Both the position numbers and the translations under genes were made by a program. 64,000 nucleotides of DNA. Origin: Flammeovirga agarivorans. GTDB taxonomy: Bacteria > Bacteroidota > Bacteroidia > Cytophagales > Flammeovirgaceae. The notes under the pieces are model-generated. The model searched no databases, was not told the origin of the DNA, and saw nothing but the letters and a program-made list of their open reading frames with translations. Shown here in pieces: positions 36,812 to 45,938 of this stretch (position 1 is its first letter; the number at the start of each line of letters is the position of its first letter). The stretch lies in NCBI RefSeq assembly GCF_012641475.1, contig NZ_JABAIL010000002.1, positions 259,449-323,448 on the forward strand, in the 5' to 3' direction.

Positions 36812-36819
36812 CAAATTTA
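36812..36819 (-). promoter_or_regulatory. Putative -7 promoter box of rmuC
   Basis: The minus strand reads TAAATTTG, a match to TAnnTTTG, about 29 nt before the rmuC ATG. The surrounding DNA is very AT-rich, so chance is possible. Confidence 0.35.
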
Positions 36820-37142
36820 TAAATTTTATGTTTAAATTTTAAGTAAAAGACAATATTTTAAACGAAACAATACTTTAACTTCAGTTTATCAAATTTAAAT
36901 TCTCACAAAAGAACATAGGTAGATATTAAACAATGTTGATTTTATGAATTGGCAATTTAATCAGGTGCAATTGTTGAAAATTATCACAATATGCTTTATT
37001 GAGCTATAATGTAATAACACTGTGAAAATTCATTGAATAATACCTATATAAAATATCACTAAAACGTTAAAAATAGGCTGCATTATCCACAAAATGTTAA
37101 ATTCATGTAAGAAAAAAGCGTTTTATCAATAAAGATTTTTCA
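36820..37142. other. AT-rich non-coding region with one perfect DnaA-box sequence
   Basis: Part of a 424-bp gap between divergent rmuC and the DUF481 gene, very AT-rich and without frames. TTATCCACA, the consensus DnaA box, occurs at 37083-37091. No second clear box was found, so this is weak evidence for anything replicative. Confidence 0.4.
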
Positions 37143-37150
37143 TATCTTTG
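37121..37150 (+). promoter_or_regulatory. Putative promoter of the DUF481 gene and possibly the dcw segment
   Basis: TATCTTTG (37143-37150), followed by CGG, is a close match to the Bacteroidota -7 box. A TTTT run (37121-37124) lies at about the right distance for a weak -33 element. The distance to the ATG at 37208 is 57 nt. Confidence 0.6.
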
Positions 37151-37207
37151 CGGCGCTCAAATTGAAACTACATAGACAATTTTAATAACTCAATAATAAT
37201 TAATTAC

Positions 37208-38248
37208 ATGAAAAGGCTAGCATTACTGCTTTTGTTTACACTACCCTTATTTTCCAACGCACAGGATTTGGATTCCCTAGTGATGACCAATGGTGACCTT
37301 ATAGTTGGTGAAATCAAAAGTATGGATAGAGGTGTTGTCGAAATTGAAACAGACTACTCTGATTCCAACTTTAAAATTGAATGGAGTGGTATCCAGAAAA
37401 TGTTCTGTCATACTAACTTCCTAATTTCATTATCAGATGGTCGAAGATATAACGGACATATCACCTCTACTACCCCTGAAACATTTCATATTATTAGTGA
37501 TGAAGACGGCACAGTAGATGTAACGCCAAATGATATCGTTTATTTAAAATCAGTTAATCAATCATTCTTAAGTAAGTTATCCGCCAATATTGATTTAGGA
37601 TATAGTTATACAAAAGCTAATAACTTATCTCAACTAAACCTAGGAACATTCCTAGGGTATACTTCGAACCGTTGGAGTGCGACCTTAACAGGTACGAGCT
37701 TAAGATCAACGCAAGATAATTCTGATGATATTGCAAGAAATGAAGGAAACCTTACCGGTAACTACTTTTTACCTCATGATTTCTACTTTACTGCATCTGC
37801 TGGTTACTTAACCAACACAGAACAATCCATCAATCTTCGTTTAATATTCTCTGGTGGTTTTGGTAAGTATATTATTCATACCAATACAGCTTATTGGGGT
37901 TTTTCTACTGGTGCATCGTACTTAAATGAAACTTTTTCACCGGTTACTGATGAAACAACTGGACAAAGTACAACTGCTGATCCTAGGTCATCTGCAGAAT
38001 GGTATTTAGGTACTGAGGTTAACCTTTTTGATACAGGTGATCTATCCTTTTTCACTGGAGCAAAAGGATATCGTTCATTATCTAACGAAGACCGTTGGCG
38101 TGCTGACGTTAATGCAAATATCAAATATGATTTGCCTTTAGACTTCTACATCAAGATGGGTTACAATATGAACTACGATAGTAAACCTGCGGAAGCTGGC
38201 AAAGAAGTCGATTTCCAGTATACATTCGGTTTCGGATGGGAGCTATAA
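37208..38248 (+). CDS. DUF481 family outer-membrane protein
   Basis: A 346-residue exported protein: signal peptide of about 18 residues (MKRLALLLLFTLPLFSNA), then a small N-terminal beta domain (DSLVMTNGDLIVGEIKSMDRG, and the related DGRRYNGHITSTTPETFHI). The C-terminal part from about 120 consists of alternating amphipathic strands (LGTFLGYTSNRWSATLTG, FYFTASAGYLTNTEQ, FYIKMGYNMNYDSK) and ends FQYTFGFGWEL. This fits DUF481, a YdiY-like beta-barrel family. The role is unknown. It opens the stretch leading into the cell-division genes and has the clearest promoter of that stretch. Confidence 0.85.
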   Translation: MKRLALLLLFTLPLFSNAQDLDSLVMTNGDLIVGEIKSMDRGVVEIETDYSDSNFKIEWSGIQKMFCHTNFLISLSDGRRYNGHITSTTPETFHIISDEDGTVDVTPNDIVYLKSVNQSFLSKLSANIDLGYSYTKANNLSQLNLGTFLGYTSNRWSATLTGTSLRSTQDNSDDIARNEGNLTGNYFLPHDFYFTASAGYLTNTEQSINLRLIFSGGFGKYIIHTNTAYWGFSTGASYLNETFSPVTDETTGQSTTADPRSSAEWYLGTEVNLFDTGDLSFFTGAKGYRSLSNEDRWRADVNANIKYDLPLDFYIKMGYNMNYDSKPAEAGKEVDFQYTFGFGWEL

Positions 38249-38326
38249 TTGAGAAAAATCAATTTTAAAATATTGAAAAATATCGATTGTTTACATTAAA
38301 TTAGAGGGAATTTGCACATTCTAAAC

Positions 38327-39262
38327 ATGATGAACAGTCAAAACTTTTTCAATACTTTAAGCAATAGAAGAAAAATTGTAATAGGTTTAGTGATCACACT
38401 ACTGACATTAAACCTATTACAATTATTTATGCGTTCCGGTGAAGAAAGCAGATTAAGTGACCGGGTACAAAGCAAAAACTTCGAATTAGTGCTTACTTAT
38501 GCTAAACTAGATTCCATTTCAACAGAACTCAACAAACAGATCCAGATATTAACTCATATGAATGAGGACATTACCTCATTAGAGCATGTTAGAGATAGTT
38601 TGGAAAGTGAGAAGAAAGAATTAAGATCTGCACAATTACTTCAAGAGAAAAGGTATCACTCTATACGATCTAAAGTGAGTGTATATGAAGAATTTCTAAA
38701 TGAAAAGAATACCGAAATTACTTCTCTAAAACATGTCAACGATTCATTAATCTCTGAAAACTCACACCTAAAACAGGAAAAAACAGATCTGAAAAGCAAA
38801 ATTGATAACCTAAGGAATCAGCAAGGTGAACTAGAAAAAGAGTTGGACGCTGCCAAGATTCTAACCGCATATGATTTCACTTCGTTTATTACAGATCAAA
38901 AAGGGAATATCATTAAGGGAGACGCCTATAAAGCAAAAAAAGTAAATGATATTACGGTACAATTTAAATTAGCAAGAAACAGTCTTTCCGAAAGTGAACG
39001 TAAAATTGCTTACATGTGTTTAGTCGATCCTGACGGTGCTACAATTTATAATGCTATTAATGAAACGAGATCATTTTCGTTAGCTAATTCAGAAGAAAAA
39101 ATATTTTATACTGTACGTTCTACTTTTGATTACGACAATCAAGATGGGTCATTAGTACAGATCACATACAGCAATAAATCTTTCCTTGCTAAGGGGCTTT
39201 ATACTGCAAAAGTCTTTTGCGAAGGGTATCAATTGGGTAAAATCCAATTTAGTATTCAATAA
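38327..39262 (+). CDS. Single-pass coiled-coil membrane protein
   Basis: About 311 residues. A membrane helix near the N-terminus (KIVIGLVITLLTLNLLQLFM) is followed by a long coiled coil to about residue 180 (ITSLEHVRDSLESEKKEL, LISENSHLKQEKTDLKSK). A C-terminal beta-rich domain of about 120 residues comes last (YDFTSFITDQKGN, VNDITVQFKLARNSLSESE, YTAKVFCEGYQLGKIQFSIQ). The frame reaches a TTG at 38312, but the paired ATGs at 38327 and 38330 are better starts. I do not recognise the family. The shape suggests an envelope structural protein, and it sits between DUF481 and ftsL. Confidence 0.75.
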   Translation: MMNSQNFFNTLSNRRKIVIGLVITLLTLNLLQLFMRSGEESRLSDRVQSKNFELVLTYAKLDSISTELNKQIQILTHMNEDITSLEHVRDSLESEKKELRSAQLLQEKRYHSIRSKVSVYEEFLNEKNTEITSLKHVNDSLISENSHLKQEKTDLKSKIDNLRNQQGELEKELDAAKILTAYDFTSFITDQKGNIIKGDAYKAKKVNDITVQFKLARNSLSESERKIAYMCLVDPDGATIYNAINETRSFSLANSEEKIFYTVRSTFDYDNQDGSLVQITYSNKSFLAKGLYTAKVFCEGYQLGKIQFSIQ

Positions 39263-39375
39263 TCCGTATTTTTTGGTTAAAAATTCTATTTTTTCAAGAA
39301 TCATAAACTAAATTATACTAGAATTTTAGCAAATTCGCATTCCGCATTTTTTTATGAATAGACTTTTGTTTTTAG

Positions 39376-39771
39376 ATGAGATCAAATACTTATAAAACTG
39401 TAGTAGAAGAACCCAAAAAGGTGAAGAAGGATAGCCCATTTTCAAAGTGGTTTGCCAACTTACCTAAATGGAAATTTTTATCTAATGACGCGGAAGATGA
39501 GAACAGCCAATACATTCAAAAAGTTGTTTTCGTAACTTTTCTTGGAATCATATATATCGCAAATAGTTTTCAAGCTGAAAAATCGCATTTACGTATCAAT
39601 CAACTGGAAAAATCTGTAGAACGGCTTAGAGTAGAATATAGTACTCTAAAGTATGATTTCATCAATGAAAGTAAGAGAAGTAAAATCGAAGAAAAGGCTG
39701 CGAATATGGGGTTAGTTCCTTTAGAGAATGCTCCTATTGTTATTACTGTTCCAAATTTAGAAGACAACTAA
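39376..39771 (+). CDS. ftsL: FtsL-like cell division protein
   Basis: A 131-residue bitopic protein: cytoplasmic tail of about 47 residues, one membrane helix (VVFVTFLGIIYIANSF) and a periplasmic coiled coil (LRINQLEKSVERLRVEYSTL) ending in GLVPLENAPIVI. FtsL sequences diverge strongly, so the call relies on size, layout and place: directly before ftsI, with an 18-nt gap. FtsL links the FtsQLB complex to FtsWI activation at the septum. The rsmH and mraZ genes that often precede ftsL are not here. Confidence 0.85.
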   Translation: MRSNTYKTVVEEPKKVKKDSPFSKWFANLPKWKFLSNDAEDENSQYIQKVVFVTFLGIIYIANSFQAEKSHLRINQLEKSVERLRVEYSTLKYDFINESKRSKIEEKAANMGLVPLENAPIVITVPNLEDN

Positions 39772-39789
39772 AAATATCTGACATAGATT

Positions 39790-41889
39790 ATGGGAATTCG
39801 ACATTCCATTTTAAATAGAGTTAGAATTGCATTCCTTTTTATTTTAGGCATCGCAGTGGCAATTATTGTTAGAATATCTGATTTACAATTTGTTGAAAAA
39901 GACAGATGGGAAAAAGCAGGTATTGCCAACCGTGTTAAAATAAGAAGAGTAGATGCAACAAGAGGCAATATTTTAGCAGATGATGGCAGTTTGTTAGCCA
40001 CATCCATTCCTTTTTACAAGTTAGCATTTGACCCAATGGTAGCATCAGACAGCGTTTTCCTAAAGGGCGTTGATTCTCTTAGTTACCAATTATCAAGATA
40101 TTTCAAGGAAAAAAGTAAAAGTCAATACGATTCACTTTTAAGAACTGCTCGAAAAAAGAAAAGACGTTATTTAGTTTTATCCCATAAACAGATAAAACAT
40201 CAAGACAAGAAATATATCGAACGTTGGCCGATTTTTAGAGAAGGGCGTCACAAGGGTGGTGTAATCTTCGATAAAGTTGAAAAACGTTTCAAACCTTTTG
40301 ATGATCTAGGAAGAAGAACAATTGGGTTCATTCGTAAAGACGACAAAGCAAAATTTACTGGTAGAGGTTTAGAGTTTAGTTTTAACCAAGATTTGGCAGG
40401 TACAGACGGAGAAGCCTTATTCCAAAGAGTATCAGGAAACCAGTGGAAACCACTTGATAATGGTGCACAGATTCGAGCAAAAAATGGTTTCGATATTCAA
40501 ACTACTCTAAATATGGAGTTTGAAGAGCATGCACATCAAGTATTAAAAGATGCACTTATTAAACATGATGCAAACTTTGGTACTGTACTATTGATGGAGG
40601 TGCATACAGGTGAAATTAAAGCAATCGTTAACCTTGGTCAAAATAAGGAAGGAAATTATGTTGAGGATTTCAATTATGCTATTCAAGGTGTAATGGAACC
40701 TGGGTCTACCTTTAAAGGAGCTTCAATGTTGGCTGTTTTGGAAGAATCTGATATTAACATAAAAGACTCTGTCAACACTGGTGAAGGTAAATACCAATTC
40801 TATGATGAGTGTATCATGACAGATGCACACCAGTATGGGTTCGGTATGTTATCTGTTGAGGAAGTGATTGAAAAATCATCTAATATTGGTATATCAAAAC
40901 TAGTTTTTAAGAATTTCCGAGAGAACCCTGAAAGGTTTTTCAAATACCTTGACCGTTATAATTTAACGTCAACCATAGGGTTCCAAATGGAAGGTGAAGG
41001 TAAACCAAATATTAGTAGACCGGGTGACCCGAGTTGGAGTGGTTGCTCTCTTCCTTGGATTTCTATTGGTTACGAGGTAGAAGTATCCCCTCTTCAAGTA
41101 CTTACTTTCTATAATGCTGTCGCGAATGAGGGCAAAATGATTACTCCATATATCGTAAAAAAGATTTTACAAGGAAATGAAGTAATTAAAGAATATGATT
41201 CGAATGTAATCCGTAAAAGCATCGCTTCTGAACGTTCTATTAAAGCACTTCAAGGGATGTTGAAAAAAGTGGTAGATAGTGGTACTGCTCGAAAAATCAA
41301 CAAAGCAGATTTTAGTATTGCAGGTAAAACAGGTACAACACAAAAACTTAAAGGAGGTAGATATACAAAAAATTACTTTACTTCTTTTGTTGGGTATTTC
41401 CCTGCCGATAAGCCAAGGTACTCAATGATTGTAGCTATTGATGAACCAAAAGGAAATGCTAAATATGGTGGAGATGTTTGTGCTCCTGTATTTTTAGAAA
41501 TTGCAGAAGTAGTTTACAACAGAACTACAGAAAGAGATATTCACTATGTAAATAATGAAAACGAAGCTGCTTTCCCTTATATAAAAGCAGGAAATTATAA
41601 CGATTTATTACTCCTTTCAGATGCGTTTGACATCCAACAGGTATCTGAGAATACTTCCCCATGGGTTAGAACAAGAGTGAAAGGAGATACAATTGCATGG
41701 GTAGACACAAAAATTAGAAGAGGAACTATGCCAGATGTTCGAGGCATGACTTTAAGGGATGCGATGTACTTGATCGAAAGCGAAGGTGCTCAGGTGACTG
41801 TAAACGGAACTGGAAGAGTTGTCACACAATCCATAACACCTGGCGGAAGAATCAATAGTAAAACTCAGGTTTACCTTAAATTACAATAA
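39790..41889 (+). CDS. ftsI: Penicillin-binding protein 3, FtsI type, with PASTA domain
   Basis: The septal peptidoglycan transpeptidase, 699 residues. One N-terminal helix (about 12-30) anchors it. The dimerisation region follows (TRGNILADDGSLLATS). The transpeptidase motifs are STFK with catalytic Ser306 and Lys309, SSN at 363-365 and KTGT starting at Lys513. A single PASTA domain ends the protein (TMPDVRGMTLRDAMYLIE). The PASTA tail is found in Bacteroidota and Gram-positive FtsI homologues but not in E. coli. It is followed by murE after 8 nt. Confidence 0.96.
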   Translation: MGIRHSILNRVRIAFLFILGIAVAIIVRISDLQFVEKDRWEKAGIANRVKIRRVDATRGNILADDGSLLATSIPFYKLAFDPMVASDSVFLKGVDSLSYQLSRYFKEKSKSQYDSLLRTARKKKRRYLVLSHKQIKHQDKKYIERWPIFREGRHKGGVIFDKVEKRFKPFDDLGRRTIGFIRKDDKAKFTGRGLEFSFNQDLAGTDGEALFQRVSGNQWKPLDNGAQIRAKNGFDIQTTLNMEFEEHAHQVLKDALIKHDANFGTVLLMEVHTGEIKAIVNLGQNKEGNYVEDFNYAIQGVMEPGSTFKGASMLAVLEESDINIKDSVNTGEGKYQFYDECIMTDAHQYGFGMLSVEEVIEKSSNIGISKLVFKNFRENPERFFKYLDRYNLTSTIGFQMEGEGKPNISRPGDPSWSGCSLPWISIGYEVEVSPLQVLTFYNAVANEGKMITPYIVKKILQGNEVIKEYDSNVIRKSIASERSIKALQGMLKKVVDSGTARKINKADFSIAGKTGTTQKLKGGRYTKNYFTSFVGYFPADKPRYSMIVAIDEPKGNAKYGGDVCAPVFLEIAEVVYNRTTERDIHYVNNENEAAFPYIKAGNYNDLLLLSDAFDIQQVSENTSPWVRTRVKGDTIAWVDTKIRRGTMPDVRGMTLRDAMYLIESEGAQVTVNGTGRVVTQSITPGGRINSKTQVYLKLQ

Positions 41890-41897
41890 TTACAGTG

Positions 41898-43358
41898 ATG
41901 GAAAAGAAAAATATCACACAACTTTTAAAAGGCTTAGAATTTGAGTTAGTTCAAGGAAACTTACAACAAGAAGTATCTGATGTTCAATTGGACTCTAGAA
42001 AATTAACAGACAATAGCCTTTTTATTGCCATTAAAGGTAATGCTCTAGATGCTCACCGCTTCATCCCCAAAGCGATTGAACTTGGTGCAAAAACAATTCT
42101 TCTTGAAGATATCCCTGAATCATTAGTTGATGGGGTCACCTATATAAAATTAAATAATACAGGACAGGCTGCAGGTTTAGTTGCTGCCAATTTTTACGAT
42201 AATCCTTCTGATAAAATAAAGGTTGTTGCAATAACTGGTACTAACGGAAAAACAACTGTAGTTACGTTATTACAAAACTTATTTATCAAGTTAGGATATA
42301 ATACTGGTGCACTTACTACCATTGAAAATAAAATCAATGATGAAGTAATTCCAACAAAATTAACAACACCTGACCCTGTCACTCTACAGTATTTATTATC
42401 AGAGATGGTAAAAAAGAACTGTTCTTTTTGTTTTATGGAAGCCAGTTCTCATGCTATTGTTCAAGGTAGATTACATGGCATTCAACTAACAGGTGCTATT
42501 TTTTCAAATATAAGCCATGATCATTTAGACTATCATGGAACAATGAAAGAGTACATCAACGCTAAAAAACGATTGTTTGATACTCTTCCAAAGAGTGCTT
42601 TTGCTCTTGTAAATATTGATGATAAGAGAGGCCCTGTGATGCTTCAGAATTGTAATGCCAAACACTATTCGTTTGCTTTACATACTATGGCCAACTTTAA
42701 AGGCAAACTTATTGACAATACATTTGAAGGTATTCAGATGGAAGTCAATGGACATGAAGCATGGTTTCAGTTAATTGGTTCTTTTAACGCATACAATGTA
42801 CTGACAGCTTTTGCCACTGCATCTTGCCTTGGTGAAGATGAGATCAGTACTTTACAAGCTCTATCAGAGCTAAAGCCTGCCAGAGGTCGTTTTGAGCAGT
42901 TAGTTTCTCCCAAAAACATTAGAGGAATTATTGACTATGCCCATACTCCAGACGCTTTAGAAAATGTTCTTGAAACTATTAAGGATATTAAAGAAGATGG
43001 TGAAAGAATCATCACTGTAGTAGGTTGTGGCGGTGATCGTGATAAATCAAAGAGACCTATTATGGCAAAAACTGCTGCAATGCTTAGTGAAGAAGTCATA
43101 CTTACCTCTGATAATCCTCGAACTGAAGATCCTGATGAAATTCTTGATGAGATGCAAGAAGGAATATCACCAACACAGGCTAGAAGGACTCAAGTTATTG
43201 TTGATCGTAAAGAAGCCATTCTAAAAGCCGTAGAAATGGCAGAACCAAGAGATATCATTTTAATCGCTGGTAAAGGACATGAAACTTACCAAGAAGTAAA
43301 TGGTATCAGAGAACACTTTGACGACAAAGAGGAATTATATAAAGCTTTTCAACAATAA
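41898..43358 (+). CDS. murE: UDP-MurNAc-tripeptide synthetase
   Basis: Adds the third stem amino acid to UDP-MurNAc-L-Ala-D-Glu. The ATP site GTNGKTT lies at residues 114-120, and the carbamylated-lysine region and MEASSHAIVQGR follow. The DNPR motif at 405-408 is the mark of meso-diaminopimelate-adding MurE, so this organism should have the DAP type of peptidoglycan. A GTG one codon before the ATG is also possible. At 486 residues it is normal size. It belongs to the ftsL-ftsW unit with short gaps. Confidence 0.96.
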   Translation: MEKKNITQLLKGLEFELVQGNLQQEVSDVQLDSRKLTDNSLFIAIKGNALDAHRFIPKAIELGAKTILLEDIPESLVDGVTYIKLNNTGQAAGLVAANFYDNPSDKIKVVAITGTNGKTTVVTLLQNLFIKLGYNTGALTTIENKINDEVIPTKLTTPDPVTLQYLLSEMVKKNCSFCFMEASSHAIVQGRLHGIQLTGAIFSNISHDHLDYHGTMKEYINAKKRLFDTLPKSAFALVNIDDKRGPVMLQNCNAKHYSFALHTMANFKGKLIDNTFEGIQMEVNGHEAWFQLIGSFNAYNVLTAFATASCLGEDEISTLQALSELKPARGRFEQLVSPKNIRGIIDYAHTPDALENVLETIKDIKEDGERIITVVGCGGDRDKSKRPIMAKTAAMLSEEVILTSDNPRTEDPDEILDEMQEGISPTQARRTQVIVDRKEAILKAVEMAEPRDIILIAGKGHETYQEVNGIREHFDDKEELYKAFQQ

Positions 43359-43394
43359 TTACATTAATAACGACAATAATATTTCTACAATAAT

Positions 43395-44609
43395 ATGCTC
43401 TATCATTTATTTAGTTACTTAGACAAAGAATACGACTTAGCCGGAGCAGGCTTATTTCAATACATTACATTTAGAGCAATGCTTGCAACCATTTTTTCTA
43501 TGGTTTTCATTGCTGTTTTTGGCAAACGCATAATCCAACAATTGCAAAAAATGCAAATGGGTGAGATTGTTAGAAATTTAGGCCTAGCAGGTCAGATGGA
43601 AAAGACAGGCACACCTACAATGGGTGGTATCATCATCATCGGTGCAGTCGTTTTTCCTGTTTTATTATTTGCTGATCTAAGAAACGTTTATATTCAATTA
43701 TTGATTACAACAATACTTTGGACTGGAGCAATTGGCTTTTTAGACGATTACTTAAAGAGAATCAAAAAAAATAAAGATGGTTTATCTGGTAAATTTAAGA
43801 TTTTAGGTCAGGTAGGTTTAGGGCTTATTGTTGGTCTCACTTTATTAGTGAATGAAGGTGTAACTGTACGTAAGTTCAATACAAATTTACCCTCTTCAAA
43901 ACCAGTTTCTGAACTAGTGAGCACTGAAAATTATCAGGATATTAAAAGTTTAGAAACTACAATTCCTTTCTTAAAGGATAATGAAATCAACTATTCCGAA
44001 TTACTTCCAAATGAAACTGCATCTAATGTATTATATGTACTATTAGTCATATTTATTATTACAGCAGTTTCTAATGGTACAAATATCACAGATGGATTAG
44101 ACGGTCTTGCTGCTGGTACATCCGCTATTGTAGCTACTGTGTTGGCAATATTTGCCTATTTATCAGGTAACATTATTTTCTCGAATTACCTAAATATTAT
44201 GTATATCCCATATTCTGGCGAAATAGCTATTTTTGCTACTGCCTTAGTGGGTGCATGTATCGGATTTTTATGGTACAACGCCTACCCTGCCCAAGTTTTC
44301 ATGGGTGACACAGGTAGCCTTGCACTTGGTGGTGTCATTGCAAGTTTAGCTATTGTATTGAGAAAAGAATTGATGCTACCATTATTGTGTGGAGTATTTT
44401 TAGTAGAAAACTTGTCCGTAATGATTCAAGTATTCTATTTCAAATACACCAAAAAGAAATATGGAGAAGGACGTAGAGTATTTTTAATGGCGCCTTTACA
44501 TCACCATTACCAGAAGAAAGATATTCCTGAACCTAAAATTGTCACAAGATTCTGGATTGTAAGTATCCTATTAGCTATTTCTACAATCCTAACGCTTAAA
44601 ATTAGATAG
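43395..44609 (+). CDS. mraY: Phospho-MurNAc-pentapeptide transferase
   Basis: Makes lipid I by transferring phospho-MurNAc-pentapeptide to undecaprenyl phosphate at the inner membrane. Typical segments are [25 protein letters not shown] with Asp117-Asp118, [27 protein letters not shown] and the histidine-rich [11 protein letters not shown]. The protein is 404 residues, about 45 longer than E. coli MraY. The excess is a periplasmic-side insertion at about 157-208 ([11 protein letters not shown] through YSELLPNE). It lies between murE and murD, with murD 2 nt downstream. Confidence 0.96.
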   Translation: MLYHLFSYLDKEYDLAGAGLFQYITFRAMLATIFSMVFIAVFGKRIIQQLQKMQMGEIVRNLGLAGQMEKTGTPTMGGIIIIGAVVFPVLLFADLRNVYIQLLITTILWTGAIGFLDDYLKRIKKNKDGLSGKFKILGQVGLGLIVGLTLLVNEGVTVRKFNTNLPSSKPVSELVSTENYQDIKSLETTIPFLKDNEINYSELLPNETASNVLYVLLVIFIITAVSNGTNITDGLDGLAAGTSAIVATVLAIFAYLSGNIIFSNYLNIMYIPYSGEIAIFATALVGACIGFLWYNAYPAQVFMGDTGSLALGGVIASLAIVLRKELMLPLLCGVFLVENLSVMIQVFYFKYTKKKYGEGRRVFLMAPLHHHYQKKDIPEPKIVTRFWIVSILLAISTILTLKIR

Positions 44610-44611
44610 TC

Positions 44612-45916
44612 ATGCAGGAGAAAGTCTTAATACTTGGTGCTGGAGAAAGTGGTGTAGGTGCTGCTCGATTGGCAAAAGCTAAAGGATTTGATGTTTTTGT
44701 TTCTGACTTTGGTACTATTCCGCAAGCACAGAAAGATGTTTTAAAAGCTGAAAATATACCTTTTGAAGAAGGTACTCATGAACGAGCACCAAGGGAAGTT
44801 AAGGTTGTAGTGAAATCTCCTGGTATTCCTGATAAAGCACCAATCGTTCAAGAATTAAGAGCCAATAGAGCAAAAATATATTCTGAAATTGAGTTTGCTT
44901 TCCAATACTCAAAAGCAAAAGTAATCGCTATTACAGGTACTAATGGTAAGACAACAACGACAAAACTAATACATCATTTATTAGAGAAGTCTGGATTTAA
45001 CGTTGGCTTAGCAGGTAATATTGGGATTAGTTATGCCAAAGAAGTACTTGAAAATGACTACGATTGGTATGTCCTTGAAATTAGCAGCTTCCAATTGGAT
45101 GATATAGAGACTTTCAAGCCTAATATCGCTTTACTATTAAATATTACTCCTGATCATTTAGATAGATATGCTTACGATATTGATAAGTATGCTCAATCGA
45201 AATTTAGGATTATTGAAAACATGGATAAAGAAGGCACTTTTATCTATGGAGAAGACGATCCTCAGGTGGAATTACAATTGAAAAAGCATCAAATTGTACC
45301 ATGGGCAATTGGATTTAATCACACATTTTTCAAGGAAGATCACTTAGCAATACCTTTTAAAGGAAATACTTATACTTTCACTGACCTTCCTTTAAAAGGA
45401 CCACATAACGTTTGGAATATGAGTGCTGCTATCCTAGCAGCTTTATCTGCAGGATGTAGTTCCGATTCAATTCAAAAAGCATTACCATCGTTCATTGGGG
45501 AACCACATCGTTTACAAGAAGTGGCTGTAGTAAACAAAGTTACTTTTGTGAATGACTCTAAGGCCACCAATGTTGAAGCAGCATTTTTTGCCTTACAAAG
45601 TTTTGACAAACCAATTATATGGATTGCTGGCGGTACAGATAAAGGTAATGATTACTCCATGCTTCAGGATACAGTTCAGCATAGAGTAAAATCTTTGATC
45701 TGCTTAGGAACTGACAATAGTAAATTAATTGAAGCATTTAAAGAGCATAAACCAATTGCTGAAACAACTGATGTTAATAAAGCAGTAGAATTAGCTATGG
45801 AAATGGCAGATGAAGATGATGTAATATTATTATCACCTGCTTGTGCCAGCTTTGATTTATTTAAAAATTACATGGATAGAGGCGAACAGTTTATGAATGC
45901 TGTTCATCAATTATAA
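44612..45916 (+). CDS. murD: UDP-MurNAc-L-alanine:D-glutamate ligase
   Basis: Adds D-glutamate to UDP-MurNAc-L-Ala in the cytoplasm. The N-terminal Rossmann part begins VLILGAGESGVGAARLAK. The Mur ligase core shows AITGTNGKTTTTKLI, VLEISSFQLDD, NITPDHLDRY and the C-terminal FVNDSKATNVEAA and IAGGTDKGNDY motifs with LSPACASFDLF, all diagnostic of MurD. The 434-residue length fits. It starts 2 nt after mraY, so translational coupling is likely, and ftsW follows after 22 nt. Confidence 0.97.
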   Translation: MQEKVLILGAGESGVGAARLAKAKGFDVFVSDFGTIPQAQKDVLKAENIPFEEGTHERAPREVKVVVKSPGIPDKAPIVQELRANRAKIYSEIEFAFQYSKAKVIAITGTNGKTTTTKLIHHLLEKSGFNVGLAGNIGISYAKEVLENDYDWYVLEISSFQLDDIETFKPNIALLLNITPDHLDRYAYDIDKYAQSKFRIIENMDKEGTFIYGEDDPQVELQLKKHQIVPWAIGFNHTFFKEDHLAIPFKGNTYTFTDLPLKGPHNVWNMSAAILAALSAGCSSDSIQKALPSFIGEPHRLQEVAVVNKVTFVNDSKATNVEAAFFALQSFDKPIIWIAGGTDKGNDYSMLQDTVQHRVKSLICLGTDNSKLIEAFKEHKPIAETTDVNKAVELAMEMADEDDVILLSPACASFDLFKNYMDRGEQFMNAVHQL

Positions 45917-45938
45917 AAATATTGACCTATAAGAACAG

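Noticed and set aside
37083-37091. Chromosomal replication origin near the DnaA box
   Set aside because: Only one perfect box was found, and no dnaA or other origin-linked gene lies nearby; a single match is expected by chance.
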